DNA from: Lingula anatina | Taxonomy: Eukaryota; Brachiopoda; Lingulata; Lingulida; Lingulidae | Length of the DNA: 64,000 nt | Reading direction: 5' to 3' | Assembly: GCF_001039355.2 (NCBI RefSeq) | Contig: NW_019776080.1 | Coordinates: forward strand, 412,488-476,487 | Shown here: positions 1-13,500 of the stretch, piece after piece | How positions within the stretch are numbered: the stretch's first letter is position 1 | How the letters are laid out: each line of letters begins with the position of its first letter | Notes under the pieces: generated by a model | Database searches by the model: none | The model's input: the letters and a program-made list of their open reading frames with translations, nothing else | Told to the model about the DNA's origin: nothing | Program-made: the position numbers and the translations under genes

Positions 1-75
<75 letters not shown>

Positions 76-78
76 CAA

Positions 79-152
<74 letters not shown>
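1..152. repeat. (AG)n microsatellite, interrupted
   Basis: Almost uninterrupted AG dinucleotides from the window edge to about 152, broken by short interruptions (ataaag, atacaaag, aatgaa). It continues to the left of the window. Purine-only tracts like this are slippage-prone and can form triplex DNA. Confidence 0.97.
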
Positions 153-159
<7 letters not shown>

Positions 160-2941
160 GCAACAAAGAAAGAAAAAGAGAAAGAGATAGTAGGAGGGGT
201 AATTAAAGAAAGATAAAAAACGTGGTAAAAAGTGCAAGTGGATTTTGACCAACAGAAAATAACGCAAATACATAATAACGAAGACGAGCATGGATGAGCA
301 TTTAGAAGAAAAGATAACAACGAAAAACAGTACGTTTCATAGAAAGTGGAAATCAAAGTGCAAAAACATAATTTAATAGGCAAACATTTCATCGTATGCT
401 CTCTTTACGATGCAAATGATAAAAAAGTGAGACCAGTGCGCTTGACAGCTGAAAATAAACGCTATACTGTAATAGTTGATGACATCTTAAATTTTTCCGA
501 TACCGATTATTTTATTTATTAATCATTCTACGCCCTTATTTTGACCTAGGTCTAGGTGCAGCACAGTATTTTCTCATACCGCAGTCATTCTGAAAAACAC
601 ACATTTTTGTCAGGTCGGGAGATATAAAAAGCAAATAGTTAATGATAAATTAGTTGGACTCGACTCATCGACTTAACAATAAATCTTCATTTGTGATCTT
701 TCAGCAGCAGTGCCTCATAAAACCAATAAAAACGCGCGCTGTCGGCACCAAATCCTAGATATGAACTTTTGATTCGATTTCTGAAAAAAAATCCACACTT
801 TCGACACGAGAAATGATTAATACGCGGTGCTATTAAACGTGCATCTTTGCATCCCCTGTGAGTATCTCCCAGACCGAAGCATGATTTCATTACAATTATT
901 ACCGTGTGTAAGGTAAGTGTGTAAGGTAAGTCAATATATATTTCTCCTTGCGGTCATTAAGTCGTTCCGTTCTCGCCGCACTCTGATTGAAGTCTATTAA
1001 GGGGGACTTTCATAAAAATCTATTTTGTTCGTCAGCACCAACATACACTTAATACATTTTCATCTTCGCGACAATACATGCATGGCAGAAAAATAGATGA
1101 TGACTTAACGACTCCTGTATGCAAGCTAGTCGTTATTCTCTTTGCGCGACACGTTAAGCCTTTTTACTCCGATGGAGTCTAAGGTGGTATTTAGTCTCCT
1201 GAAAGGCCCTTCCTGCCTAAGATTGATAGTATGAACTGTGTGCTATTGATCTGCTTGCTCCGGACAGCAATTCTCTTCGTGAAAACAAATCATTTCAGAC
1301 ATGCCGGTATTATTAAGACGTTCCTTGATGGCTGGAATGCCAAGGCGTTGTTATAGTATAGGAATTTTACTTACATTGGTTTTACTGATTGAGAGAATTG
1401 TATTGTGCAGCTCTTTAAATTTCCCGCCTTTAAACTTAGCGTCACGTGGACAGCGCGTTCTATCGCTCTGTTGCGCATTCTGCGGGGTTATAAAACGACG
1501 CTGTATAACCATAACCGTTCTCTTGGGTGGAATAATGTCCTCATCTCATTAAAGTTCACCCCCTTTGACAATTGACGTTACGGTCGCTGACACTTGTACT
1601 TATCCTACCAACTCTCTGCCCGACTATGGCGACTAATTTTCACGGCGTTTACTCATGTTGATATTTATGTTAATTGAATAACCTATCTTGTCTGCTGCCC
1701 CAACTGTCTACTCTTATGAAATTCCTTTGATCTCTTTTCATGTCAAAGATGTATAGAAATTTATATTATCAAAATAACACAGAGCAAAGGACTACTTATG
1801 TTCAGAATTAAATGCGATACTTCACGTCAGACGCGGGCAAATTTCAAAGCCTAAATTCCTGCAGAATAAACAATGTACATATCAACAACTATTTTCACTC
1901 AGTTCTATCTGATGGCACTAGAACAGGTAAAGAACGAACAGTGTGTAACTCTCATTTGTTCGCAAAGGGAAAGAGTAAAATATAAGTTAATCATTATTAT
2001 GAGCGTTTGAACGATGTTTAGCGTTTTTTTCTCAGCATTACCTACCCCAACTCAGAAGTAAAGACTTTTGTTAGAAATTACCCGTTGTAATTTACTTTAA
2101 AAACAATTGATAAAATATAATGTAAAGAAAAATGTGTTTCAATTAAGATTTTAGATGAAAGAGGAAAGTGTGGAAAAAAGGTTAACAACTGAAAACGGCG
2201 TTTGCTATAGTATTCAGTATCTGATAACCGGGCAAATCAAACAGTTTCAGTTCATATTCCCACAAATGAGGTCTGGATGTCACGTGAGTCGAAATAGCGA
2301 TATCTAACACCAAGGAGAGAGGGTATCAGAAGTCCTAATTTAATTAACTTCAATCATGTCCTAACATAAGAAGAGGCGGAGTAGTGGTACGACCGACTGA
2401 CATAACGGCATAAATATTCTTGCTAGCGGAAATGCATCAATATGTTGGCATGCCTTTACCAGTTAATGTATAAACAAAATTCACCGATATCTGGCCACCC
2501 ACGTGCGTCACCGCCAGTGTCCCTTTCAATATCACATATCATTCTGATTTTATCAAGATCCCCGTTAAAGAGACGCATAGGCGCGGGTTACTTTATGAAT
2601 TAATTTTTACCTTTAAATGACTGGGCGTGATCTACCCGTATCAGCCAGAATAACGTCGACCCATTTGTCTCTGACAATGATGTAGATTTTATAAGGCAGA
2701 TGGATTCTTTCAAACAGTGAGGCCCGCATTTTCTACCCGTCTCTATTCTCCTTTTTTGGGGGGTCAAGTATTTTTTCTGTATTGACACAATCCAATTTAT
2801 TCGTGTTTTAGTCATTTGATTGCAATTTTTTTAAATAGGCATTTTCTGTCTTTCTCTCTTGCCCTTTTTTAGTTTTTCTCAAAGCCATTATTCCCACATT
2901 TTGTTCCTACGCTCTCTTCTCTCCCTCCTTCCCTGCCTTCC

Positions 2942-2968
<27 letters not shown>
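2942..2968. repeat. (CT)n microsatellite
   Basis: Uninterrupted CT dinucleotide run seen directly in the sequence. Confidence 0.97.
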
Positions 2969-2972
<4 letters not shown>

Positions 2973-3852
2973 GTTCAACATATGGGAGATAAATTGCAGC
3001 ATATTTTCCGAGTACACTGCTCGGAGCACCGAAGGCTATGAAATCACATCTTTGGGTCGCGTGCTAAACGCTAATTCCCTTGAATGCTGTATATCCATTT
3101 CCTGAGCCAGTGCAAATTAATAAGGGGTTGGCAATTAATATAAGATTTGTGCAAAATTAAATCTAATTTTACACATCATACCTCAATGATTTATAATTAA
3201 TAGTGACGGCCTATCGACTGGCTGCTTAAACTTGGTGCGTGCAAGAACGCCTGCGTCTCCTGCCCGAGTCACGACCTCTCCGGGAATAAAACAAACATAA
3301 AATCTAATGACACATTGACTAATTATCTAGCTAAAACAACTCAGCAGATTGATTTTTTTGCAAAGATTTGCGTGAGTTTTTATACTTTGTTTCCGGGTCA
3401 ACTGTCGATGTGGTGCTCGGATAACGACTGGCGAAAGCAACAATTAGTGAGTTTCAACGCACGCAAGTTTACAGCGGTTTTGTTTTTTCCCGTCAATTCC
3501 CTTCAGAAGTCAATAAATATCTTATTCTTGTCATTTATTCTTTGTCATTTCCTACCGCCGGTTTGTCTGTGTGAGGAACGCATCCTGAGTCTTTGCACTA
3601 CATAAACGGTGAGTATTTATTTTCCTTATTTTTACATACATGTGGTGACTTAAATTTTACACTTCACCATTTGTCGACTATCGGTATTTTTACTCTTTTC
3701 TTTTATTTCATCATCTTATGTTATGCTTTTAATCAGTTAAACATCTTATTTATGTACAAACTGATCGTGTTTGTACATACAGCCATCACCGGCGTTATTT
3801 CCATTTTTTCTTACTATTGTTCACGGCGATTTAATTTCAGCAAGGTTTTAAC

Positions 3853-3853
<1 letters not shown>

Positions 3854-3888
<35 letters not shown>
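3854..3888. repeat. (CT)n microsatellite
   Basis: Uninterrupted TC/CT dinucleotide run of about 35 bases. It is followed by tta-cag, so it mimics a splice acceptor, but no exon follows it. Confidence 0.97.
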
Positions 3889-3892
<4 letters not shown>

Positions 3893-6312
3893 GCATTTTT
3901 TCACTCGTTTTTCTTGAATTCAAACACTTCGTTGGCCCTTTCTATAGTGTAGATTTGCAGAATGTGAAAACGCTCTTCCCCGCGCTTACTCTAATCATAT
4001 TCCACGTGAAAACGTGCCGACGCATCAAGCCTGTACTGTATCCGACGGATTGGTTTTCACATATGTTGCATAACAGTTAAAGTAGAAAATCAAAACATTA
4101 TGAATGAAATCAAATTACCTTTCAACAAAATTATATTACAGCTGAAAGGTAAATGCGGTCTATTTTCTCAAGCGATAAGGCGATATTGCTATTTCTATTC
4201 GTTATCGATCATAAAGTACACAAGTAAACCGGCTAAGACAAATTCCAACAAATCTTCCAGCCCTCGTTACGTCAGAATATCGGGGGTAGCAAGAAAAAGA
4301 AAAGCTGAGGTCGCCAAATCAAATGCTCTGTCAAAATTAAACACCCTACGCAAGATAAACGGCCTTTCTATGGACTCGGTAACGCCATATATTACAAATC
4401 GCGTCAAAGGCCCTTACAATTTGGTGCACTGCCGCAGCGCGGCGATATTATTTTCATTAAGTTGACATAAACCTTTAGAAACTATGAAAAGACACTTTTT
4501 TTAATTCCCTTAAGCGTTACCAGAAAGTTTATCTCAAAAGTTATTAAATAGTCTGCAGCGAAAATTAATGTAGAACTAATAGCCGTTTCTCTGTCAGTTT
4601 GCGTAGCTAAGTATTAAAAGTAATTACTTTAAATTAAGGAAGGGAACATTTTAGAATTGGTAATTCCCAAAATGAGGTCAGTTATAAAGATTATTCATAC
4701 ATAAAATCCTTGTAATTCTAAATGTTTTATATTTCAAATTTGAAGATGCAATTATAAAAAAAATCTTATGTTTGCAGATGAACTACTGTATATAAATAGA
4801 CGCGGTGACACATCACAGACAAATACATCATACTTCCTCATATTTTTGGTTTCATTTTTTGTTATTCATTTAATATCTAATTAAGCCGTCCGATTTCACT
4901 TATCACACCGATTTTTTTCTCACTTCGACACATATCCAAATAAAAGAATCAAGTACGCTGTACAAACGACTCTTCAAATTGAGTGGTAGCTATGATGAAA
5001 CGCACTGTTCCACTAATTGTCTTGTCGGTTCCCCCACCCCCACCCCCCACCCTCACCCCATCCTCCAATTTACCCACCTGTACCCTGATCATTAACTTCA
5101 AACCGACAGATCATAAAAGTAATCAGCTGCACGTGCCACGGGCACATTAAGGACCTCAAAACTGTCCCATCAGCACCCGCGAGGACACGGTAAGTTACAC
5201 GACCTCCAGTTGTGTGGTCACTTGCAATAAGTTGTTACTGACAACTCAAACGATGTATGGCACGACGTCAGTGACGGCGACGAGGAGCCGCAGTGAGCGT
5301 TTCTCCTTGCGTGCACCAAACTGTGAAAAAAATGGCCGGGTTATAGTTAAAATTAGCCGCGTCAAAAGACAAACTCAAAAAAGTCATGCGCCACCGTTCT
5401 TGTTACAGTCGAGTTGTTATTTGTATTAGGGTAATATTTCTTTTCTTTCTCTTTTTTGTCCCCGATTTTTTTCTGCGGGTCTGGAAATTCTAACATACCG
5501 CTACCACATATCATTTTCATTTTGTTTTATTTCTCTGACGCAGGAAACACATCAGGCCATATATTTCTTTCCCCGTTTTAATTTTCCGCACGTCCTATTG
5601 CCATTGCAAACCTATTTGAGTTTTGGTTATTAAATTAAATGCGTCTTACTAAGTCCTACTTCACGTGGGCTCTATATCCCAACTGCACCGTGTATAACTT
5701 ACACGAACTTAAAACATTCTAAAACGAATAAACATGATAACGTTACAAAGAATGTTAGGAGAAGGGAAGCTTTATTTCCTAAATACACAAAACCCCTTCT
5801 GGGTTTAATTTATGAATGGGGTTATTTGTTTTGGAAGTTCATCTCATAAATTTGTCATACTCCTTCGGTTGGCTTCTATTTCAACCCCCATTTTTTACAA
5901 GCGTCTAGTTGTGGTGGTCTTACCTGCCTGTGCTTAGTAGTAAACGCATACTCAAGCATTGCCGTCATTTAGTTCTGGCTAATTACATCTCTTTTTGTGT
6001 CTTTAGCCATAGATGTTTTCATCAACTTTATTGAAGCGGGGATATACATGACAACTTTATCAATTGTTATGTAACTTCAGGTAAGAAAGAGAACATTCCT
6101 CGTGCATCGGAACGCTTGCTGAAACTCCGATCTTACCCCCCCCCCCCTTTCTGGGATCTGAAGCCTGTTAGGATCTCTACTCATATGCATTGCAAAATAA
6201 TTTTAGTTAATGTATTTCTCGAATTTGAATTCTCTCCATGCCTTTCAGGCTCCGAGTATCAAGTTACTCCATATGGAAGGAGGCATAAACCAGACTTAAT
6301 TGCGGGCTGAGG

Positions 6313-6484
6313 CCAATCATATGCTGTCTTACAATTTGATTATGATAATCGGAGAGAGAGCTCAGCGTCTGCAATATATTGATAATCATAATTGTGACAT
6401 GCGCACTAGGCCGGCACGTATAAATCAGAGGAGGTAGGAACTCGGAGAAGTTTAGAGTATGACGGTCCGCTAGAGGATTCCACG
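6313..6484 (+). promoter_or_regulatory. SALL core promoter and 5' leader (CCAAT, AT-rich palindrome, TATA box, short uORF)
   Basis: Elements read directly: CCAAT at 6313-6317; an AT-rich inverted repeat whose arms lie near 6336-6351 and 6380-6393; and a TATA box TATAAAT at 6419-6425. A TATA box usually places transcription start about 30 bases downstream, near 6449, which gives a leader of only about 35 bases. Within that leader, ATG at 6459 opens a four-codon upstream ORF ending in TAG at 6471-6473, 11 bases before the main ATG. The placement next to the conserved first codons of SALL is the main reason to call it a promoter. The start site is inferred, not seen. Confidence 0.6.
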
Positions 6485-6557
6485 ATGTCCCGTCGAAAAC
6501 AGACCAAACCTCGCCATTTAGAGGCCGAGGCGGAAGAAGGGGTACTGGCTGGGCTAG
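6485..6557 (+). CDS. SALL: SALL coding exon 1 (N-terminal NuRD-recruitment motif)
   Basis: Encodes 24 residues beginning [19 protein letters not shown], then one base of a split glycine codon. The first 12 residues match the conserved SALL N-terminus, which in SALL1 binds the NuRD corepressor. The donor is ctag|gtgagt at 6558, an excellent consensus. The next in-frame coding is 24.4 kb away at 30957, where gt completes the glycine. A short N-terminal exon followed by a long first intron is also the arrangement in vertebrate SALL genes. Reading through the donor gives an open frame to 6838 of no recognised character, which I treat as intron. Confidence 0.95.
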
Positions 6558-9500
6558 GTGAGTACTGTGTGCTTATCTCCATTTTACATAGGAATCGCGC
6601 TCAGCGTTGGGAATCCCCTCGCGCGTGGTACAATACAAGACAGTTACTCTGCGATTTGGCAAGTGCCCGCGAGAAGTCATTTGTGCGTGTATATCTATTC
6701 AAACTGTGTTCCAGCGGATGCAAGCGCATAGCCATTGAGGAAACTGTTTCAGTTCAAGTGTTTTGTCGGGAATTGGAGTGCACGCATGGTCGTACGCCGT
6801 GTCGAAGACGACTTTGCGCCGCGTGCGCTGGCTGGTAGAGTAGTTGTTGATTTCACTGGAGAAAAAACTTTTTGAGGTGCCGCTGGAGAGCCGTCACGCG
6901 CGACGTATTTCCGCACTATCAACCGAACTTATGAATGAACAGACTTCCCTTTGAGCCATGTTTACTGTTTTACTGCTTGACGATGTTATCTTTTTCAAAG
7001 ATCCGTTTTCAGTTTTCTCGGAGCGATGACAACGCTTTGTCTAAAAGCGAAAGCAACCGGCTAATATCTAGAAACTGTACCGAAAGTTTTTAAAATTCAA
7101 TATTCCCGTATTAGTTTGAATGAATTGAATGAATTGCTGTTGATTTAATTTTTTTTTTTGATTTTTTTAATTAAATGATTAATGCAAAAGTGACATAAAT
7201 CGGCCCCCACAAAAAAACTGCATTCCGGTGGTTTAAAGATTATTGGCTGGTTTGTTATTTCATGCATTCACTGCGCCCAGTTTGAGCCGTCCCTCAGTCT
7301 CCAAGATTAAAATTCAATCTATCTGACAGAAAATTTTGACAAATTGTTCAGCGCCACTCATGGATATAGAGCTATGCAATGGGGGAAATAGTAACAGCAA
7401 ACACGATTTACTGTATACAGAATACATCTAGTTGACTTCTATTTGTAGGTAAAAGGGACTTAACTTATCAAAAGTAAACTAAATTTGGGACTTATACCTG
7501 GTTGTCTGGGCTACAAGGTGCTACCGCATGTGCTGTTAGTTTGCATTAATTTAGACTGATACGTAGGATTTGTAATCTTTTATAAACATAAAAGGCACTT
7601 TGGTAACAGTTCAGCGGGTTTCATCTCTAGTATGAGATTCTTTCAATGGAAGTTATTACAGAAAGAGCACAAAATGGACCCCTTCAACAATACGCGTACA
7701 GATAGTCTTACAGCTAATAAAGCCCAACCCATAGAAATTCTCCCTTTAATACTTCAAGCAAAAAATATGATGTGTTGGATATGGGGGGAGTCGGGTTTCA
7801 ATTTTAGTCACATTTAAAGTCTGTCTTTTTGAACAGGTTTTAAATAGGATGGCTTTGATTTGAATCCAAAATAATGCTTCATGTTTCTCCCGTGTCATCT
7901 CGGAGAAGTGATTTTATCCTGTTTATTATGGGCTTCACTGGTTACATTAGCATGCCAAACAACTGACAGGGATAAACCCTTTTCAGAAGGCTGAGTTTCC
8001 CCCCTAACAAACCCCAGCTCCTTTTGTCATATTTTGGACAAGGCATAAAATAAGCTGAATATGATCAGACATTTGAGACCCCTTTTAAAAGTTTTTTATT
8101 CTGACAGCTATTCAATCGTCAGAAGTTGAAGGATATCCACCTTAAAGAAGAACAGGTTTTGAAATCATCATTTATAAGCAGAGTGAACACTCAAAACCTC
8201 CATGTGATTTCTCATTAGAACTTTTCAGGTGCCAGCAATTATTCTGCTGAAAGAATGTCAAGTCGAAGTACTCACAGATAATAAAGAGACATTTATGTGT
8301 GGCCTTTCATTATATAACTCGAGAAACATTTGTCCACTGATAACTGATCCCTTCTTGTGTAGGAATTACACATTATACATTAATGGTCACTTATTCAAAG
8401 CCTTTTGTCACCTATGTTTAATAGACTACCAATTAAAGACGTAGAGAGTCACAGATTGTATGGAATATGTATTAAAGGTCATTGAAGCATGACGTAGTTG
8501 CGGACTTGATATTGACTTTTATGTTAGACTTGCCTTGAAAGCCTTTTATTTGTGATTAAAAGTAGTAAATAGTGCCAATTGCTCAGGCATGACCTTTGTC
8601 TGAAAATGAAATATTTTAAAAGAGAGAAAATACCATAAAGGATTTTTCATTAAAATTGGCTACAGAAAAAAAAAAGCAGATGTTCATCTTTTGGTTTTTA
8701 ATTTTTAAGAAGAGGTTTACAAACTTGGATGGATCTCCCTCACTGAAAAAAATTTAAAATGTTAAAAAATTAAATATGCACTCTTTGTTCAAAATCAAGC
8801 TTTGATTGAAATGAAATTTGAAAAACTTGTTCAGCTGAATGATTAAAATTTTTTATCACATTCCATTCAAGCATGGACATTGTCTCAGACTTCAAAATTA
8901 AAGTTCAGTTAAAGGGGAATGTCAGGGGACGCCAGGTAGGGGAGAAGATGCGCTAATTTATTTCATGTCTCATATGTGTACTTAAAAAAAAAAAGAAACT
9001 TCCCAGCAAGGTGAGAAAACTTTAGTCATAACCATCCATTCCTGGGGCATAATACCACAAGGCAGAGGGCCCCTTTCTAAGCATGAACACTTTTGTGATA
9101 TTTTCCAGGTTAATTGTCAATTATCAAAGTGGTTCTTCATCACACCTCTTAGTTTATAAACATTATGTCATGAGGAGATGGGTGGAATTTTTTAATTTTG
9201 CTCAACTGGGGTGTAAAGAGGTGAGAGAAATACATGCATGGGTGGTCAAAGCAATTTTTGGGGAAGAGCAGGTTTTAGAGGTGGACTGGGTTAAACAGCA
9301 TTTAAAAATGTAAATAGAGCTTTTTTTCTGTCAATAATATATTAAAAAACAAAGGTTGATTAAAGCCACTTAGAGATTGAAAGTTTAAGATGTTTTAAAA
9401 AGCAAAAGACTTAGAGGTGAAACAAATCCTTTTTAAATGAGATAAAAATTGAAATAAAAGAAAAGTGTTAAGTGCGTTGAAATCAAAAATATTTGCAGTT

Positions 9501-10536
9501 TATATTCTGTGTTATATCAAGTAACAGTTGCTTTTATTTTTTAAAAAGAAAAGTGATGGGAGGGAAACCACATGATCCCCCCCCCATGTAACTAAAAATA
9601 AATATGGACAACTTTGATTTTGTTTCAGTCAGAACTGAGAGGAATTGCTTTAATATGTGATGATACGAAACCCAAAAATTCTTTCAGTTTTTCAGGTACC
9701 TGAAAGCCAAGCTAGAGCTTTTTATTTGTGGTTAAGTCCCTCCATGAATCATGTGGAAACCACATCTGCTGGAGAAAATGGGCATTTGCAGAACTGGATA
9801 AAGCAAATTTATAATAATGCTGTCAAGCTAAAAGGAGTGAGAACTTTGGGTATTTCATATTTATTGAGATTTGGGCAGATTTATAGAAAGAGGCAAAAAA
9901 GAGTTATTAGAGTTAGCACCTGTTTTTTGACTTTTAAATGTGCTATAAGTTGTAATTACAAGTGCACTGGAAGTTACACCAAACATCCTTTTGAACATTA
10001 TAAACAGAAGAATTTTGCTATAAATTAAAACTGATTTCCAAGTACATTTTTTTGTATTGTTTGGGGGGGTATTTTTGAAATGTTCTATCGTAAGTATATC
10101 ATTTTTAAAGTAGGGTGTAATCTGCTATTTATTTTCTTGTGTGACCTTTTTCAGTTTTATTTAATTCTGTGAAAAAAATAATAGGTAGTGTTGATATACC
10201 AAATAGCAAAATGTAAATTAGCTGTGGGATTGAAAAACTACATCTGGATTGGTTTTGTGGATATTTAGAATAACAAAAATGTGGGAAGAAAAAAATATAA
10301 GAGATTATGCAGAAGAATACATAAGACAGATTCTCTGAAATGAACTCCATGTGGATTTCTAAAATCTCATTGTAAAGAAAAACAGAATACTAGAAGGGCG
10401 AAAAAAAAAGTAACAAAAGAAATGCTCACATTTGCCAAATCTGGGTATATCGCCTGGCAATGAAATGGATGCCAGAGGTCAGGTCGTTGATTCAGAAATG
10501 AAACAAATTACCATTTAAATGCATCCCCAAAAATGT

Positions 10537-10590
<54 letters not shown>

Positions 10591-13500
10591 TGTGTCAGAA
10601 ATGAATTCTTGTTCTATGACTTGTTCTGTTGTCTGGACATAGGAGTCAGAGCTGGTTTTTATCCTCTCCTCTGACAGCGAAGATACAGGTAATAATTTGT
10701 CATACACCTCTGGTAAAATTCTCACCTGGAAAGAGGCTGTTGAGGTAACAGGTTTACCGCTCCAAAACCGAGGTGAGGTAAAAGTACAAGTCATTAGTTT
10801 GGAGAGGAGCTAATGAGATAAACAACAACAATGTAGATTGAATGATAAAATTTATGTTAGTGGTTAATGTGGTAGTCTTAACACAGGGGAGGTTAGTGCT
10901 GTTTTTGACATTGAAGTTATGGAGATTTTGCTTGAACCTTATTTACAGACATCACAGACATCAAAATGGAAGACTGATAAAAATTGCAGAACTATTTTAA
11001 GGGACATCTATTGTGATATCTAAAGAATTAGAATAGGTAAGACAAACACTGACCAAATATATTTTGTCCGCTTTTTAAATCCTACAGTTAAATATAATTG
11101 AAATTGAAAAAAAAAAAGCAAACAAATAAGATATGCAGTAAACATAAATGGCAATTGTTTATAACATTAATTGAAGAAGGGACTGGGGTAAAAGGTAAAA
11201 AAGCTGTCTTTGTAACTTTGTTTGTATAACAACATTTAAATCATAGAAGACTGAAATAAAAAAATATGTAAACAACATTTGAATATTATTCAAACATCAT
11301 TCAAATATATCATTTAAAAATAATATTGTAATGCTTGAAATGTCCATTTTCATCAACTTTATCCAGATACATATTCCAAAAGCCAAGAACTAGTGCTGTG
11401 ATCTCAAAAGGTACCCAATGTCTTTGAGATCTTACCCCCCCAATTGACACCCTCAATGTATTCAGCTCACCTCGTATATTCAAGTTCACAGAGTCTTAAA
11501 CGACTGCATTTTTTGCATTAGAACATCTAATCTTGTATTAAAACCATGCATGCACGCTGAGACTTAAAATCGTGTAGAAACCTAACCATGTGCAATCAAT
11601 GCATTTTGAAAAGCAATTACATCTTGTTTTTATCTCCTGGGCCACAGCATGATGCTATGCAGTCCACTTGTTGCTGTGGACAAGCCATTTGGGTTGATAT
11701 GACTTAGCATTGGTTTCATCAGCTGTTTAAAAAGTTACATTACACATATTTCAAGAATTGTTGTTTTATTTAAAAGATAAGACAGTATTTCTTTTCATTT
11801 TAAATGACAAGCTACACAGAACTATACAGATTGAGTGGAAATGACTGGTATATAACGTGGGGCCGGGGGGGGGGGGTTGCGGGGTGGAGGGAAGAGGGGA
11901 AGGGGGGAGTGGAGGAAGGAGAGGATTTTTAGATCGAAACAGTGGTACTGGTCCACTGTAGGGCAGGCCCACAAACACAAATGAAGAGAAACTGGAGATT
12001 TGGATTTGTTCTTCACATTTCAATGAAGTTTGGCCAACAGACTACCAGATAGCCTCAAACCCTCAGGTCAGTGTATGCATATGTGTCTGAATCACCCATG
12101 GTTAAAGTTCAGCCATGGGAAAAACCAGAACATATGACTTGAGAAGGCACGTCTCATCACAGGCTGATGCCGTCCATGTTACTACTAATGCAGGCTGGAA
12201 ATGATATCATAATGCCCATTTGATCTCTTATAGGGACCATTTTTAATGTCAGACTATTAAAAAGCTCTTATGGTTACAGATTAGTTTGAAGCTTTTAACA
12301 TACCAAGAGAGGTCTTGAACTTGTGAGATGGCAGAAGTTGCGGGGAATCTTCTCTGTTTCACAGATTAGATTTATGATAAACTAGATATGACATCTACCT
12401 ACATTTGGTTATATTTCAAGTCGGGGAGTGAATTTTTTTCTGAGCTTCTTTTTCTTTTTGATGCTGCTCTGCTCGCAGACTAAATAGCAATTTGAGGGTG
12501 GGTAATGTCCGAAATTTGATGACTGGTGATATTTTACAGGGCTGATGTGCTCAAGGCATGGTGTATTACAAATTAATGATAAACAGCCTGCTCTCTGGTG
12601 CTTATAACTTGGCAGTAGGGACTTGGGGGATTTTCTTCACTTTCTTTAGTCGGAATTCAATGCTATCCACCAATGAGATCATTCTTAAACAAAACAGACT
12701 CTGCTGCGAATTGGCCTCGGCAAAGGCTGGAAAGGCACACCATGGGAAAGTAGGGGCTGGAAAATTATCTTATGTTTTTGCTATGAAATTGTATATTTCT
12801 GCCCGACTGGTAACATTAAATTCTTGCATTTTTTATCCTCCTCTTTATTGCCTCTCTTATATTCAGAACATTTGCCCAAACATTCTTCCAGGCCCTTATG
12901 TAAACAGAGCAAAATTTCCAGCCTTCAAGGTGCCCCTAGCTGATAGAAATATGTTATCATACCTATTGTACGAGATGGTTAATATATGAATTTTTAATTA
13001 CCACAACCAGTCGATAAGAAAGAAATTTATGGTTTATTCCACCACTTATATAAATAAGCTGCAATGAAGTCAATTTTAGGAGTTATTTGGTCGATTTTTG
13101 GCAGATGTCAATTATTTTTTGCCCAGCTTCCCCTAACGGTATCAGTTGTACATGTACTGCTACCCTTTAATTAGGAAAGATACATACAGCCGGGTCAACA
13201 AATATTAAAAATCAAACACGGCATAGACCAAAACAAACAGAAGAGAAATTAGCTCAATAAATATGAAATTTTATTCAAACATTCTATAATGAATCTATTG
13301 GGGTTATTGACGTCATTGTTAGGGTGACTTTAAGAAGGGTTAGGGTCAGGTTAAGAGAGAGAATTTTAAGAAAGAAAACGAGTAAGGTCAATAAAAAGTA
13401 TTGGATACTTATACCAGTGTGTATTGTCATAATAGAATACATTGCTTCTCTGTGAAGTACAAAAAGTGTATGCAAACCCAATTAATAAGTTTCAGGTTGA

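Larger units (their letters stand above)
153..6312. other. Intergenic region upstream of SALL, no gene recognised
   Basis: No reading frame here resembles a known protein; the longest are about 120 codons and low in complexity. CpG is frequent: I counted 16 CG in 1261-1560, against none in 23401-23700 of SALL intron 1. Two (CT)n tracts are present (2942-2968 and 3854-3888), as is a C-rich stretch at 5032-5062. Six palindromic CACGTG E-boxes occur at 1443, 2281, 2500, 4003, 5130 and 5662. This region may hold distal SALL enhancers, but nothing in it proves that. Confidence 0.6.

Noticed and set aside
3315-3952. Two overlapping open frames near 3.3-3.95 kb
   Set aside because: Phe/Leu/Ser-rich translations of T-rich sequence ending in a CT microsatellite.
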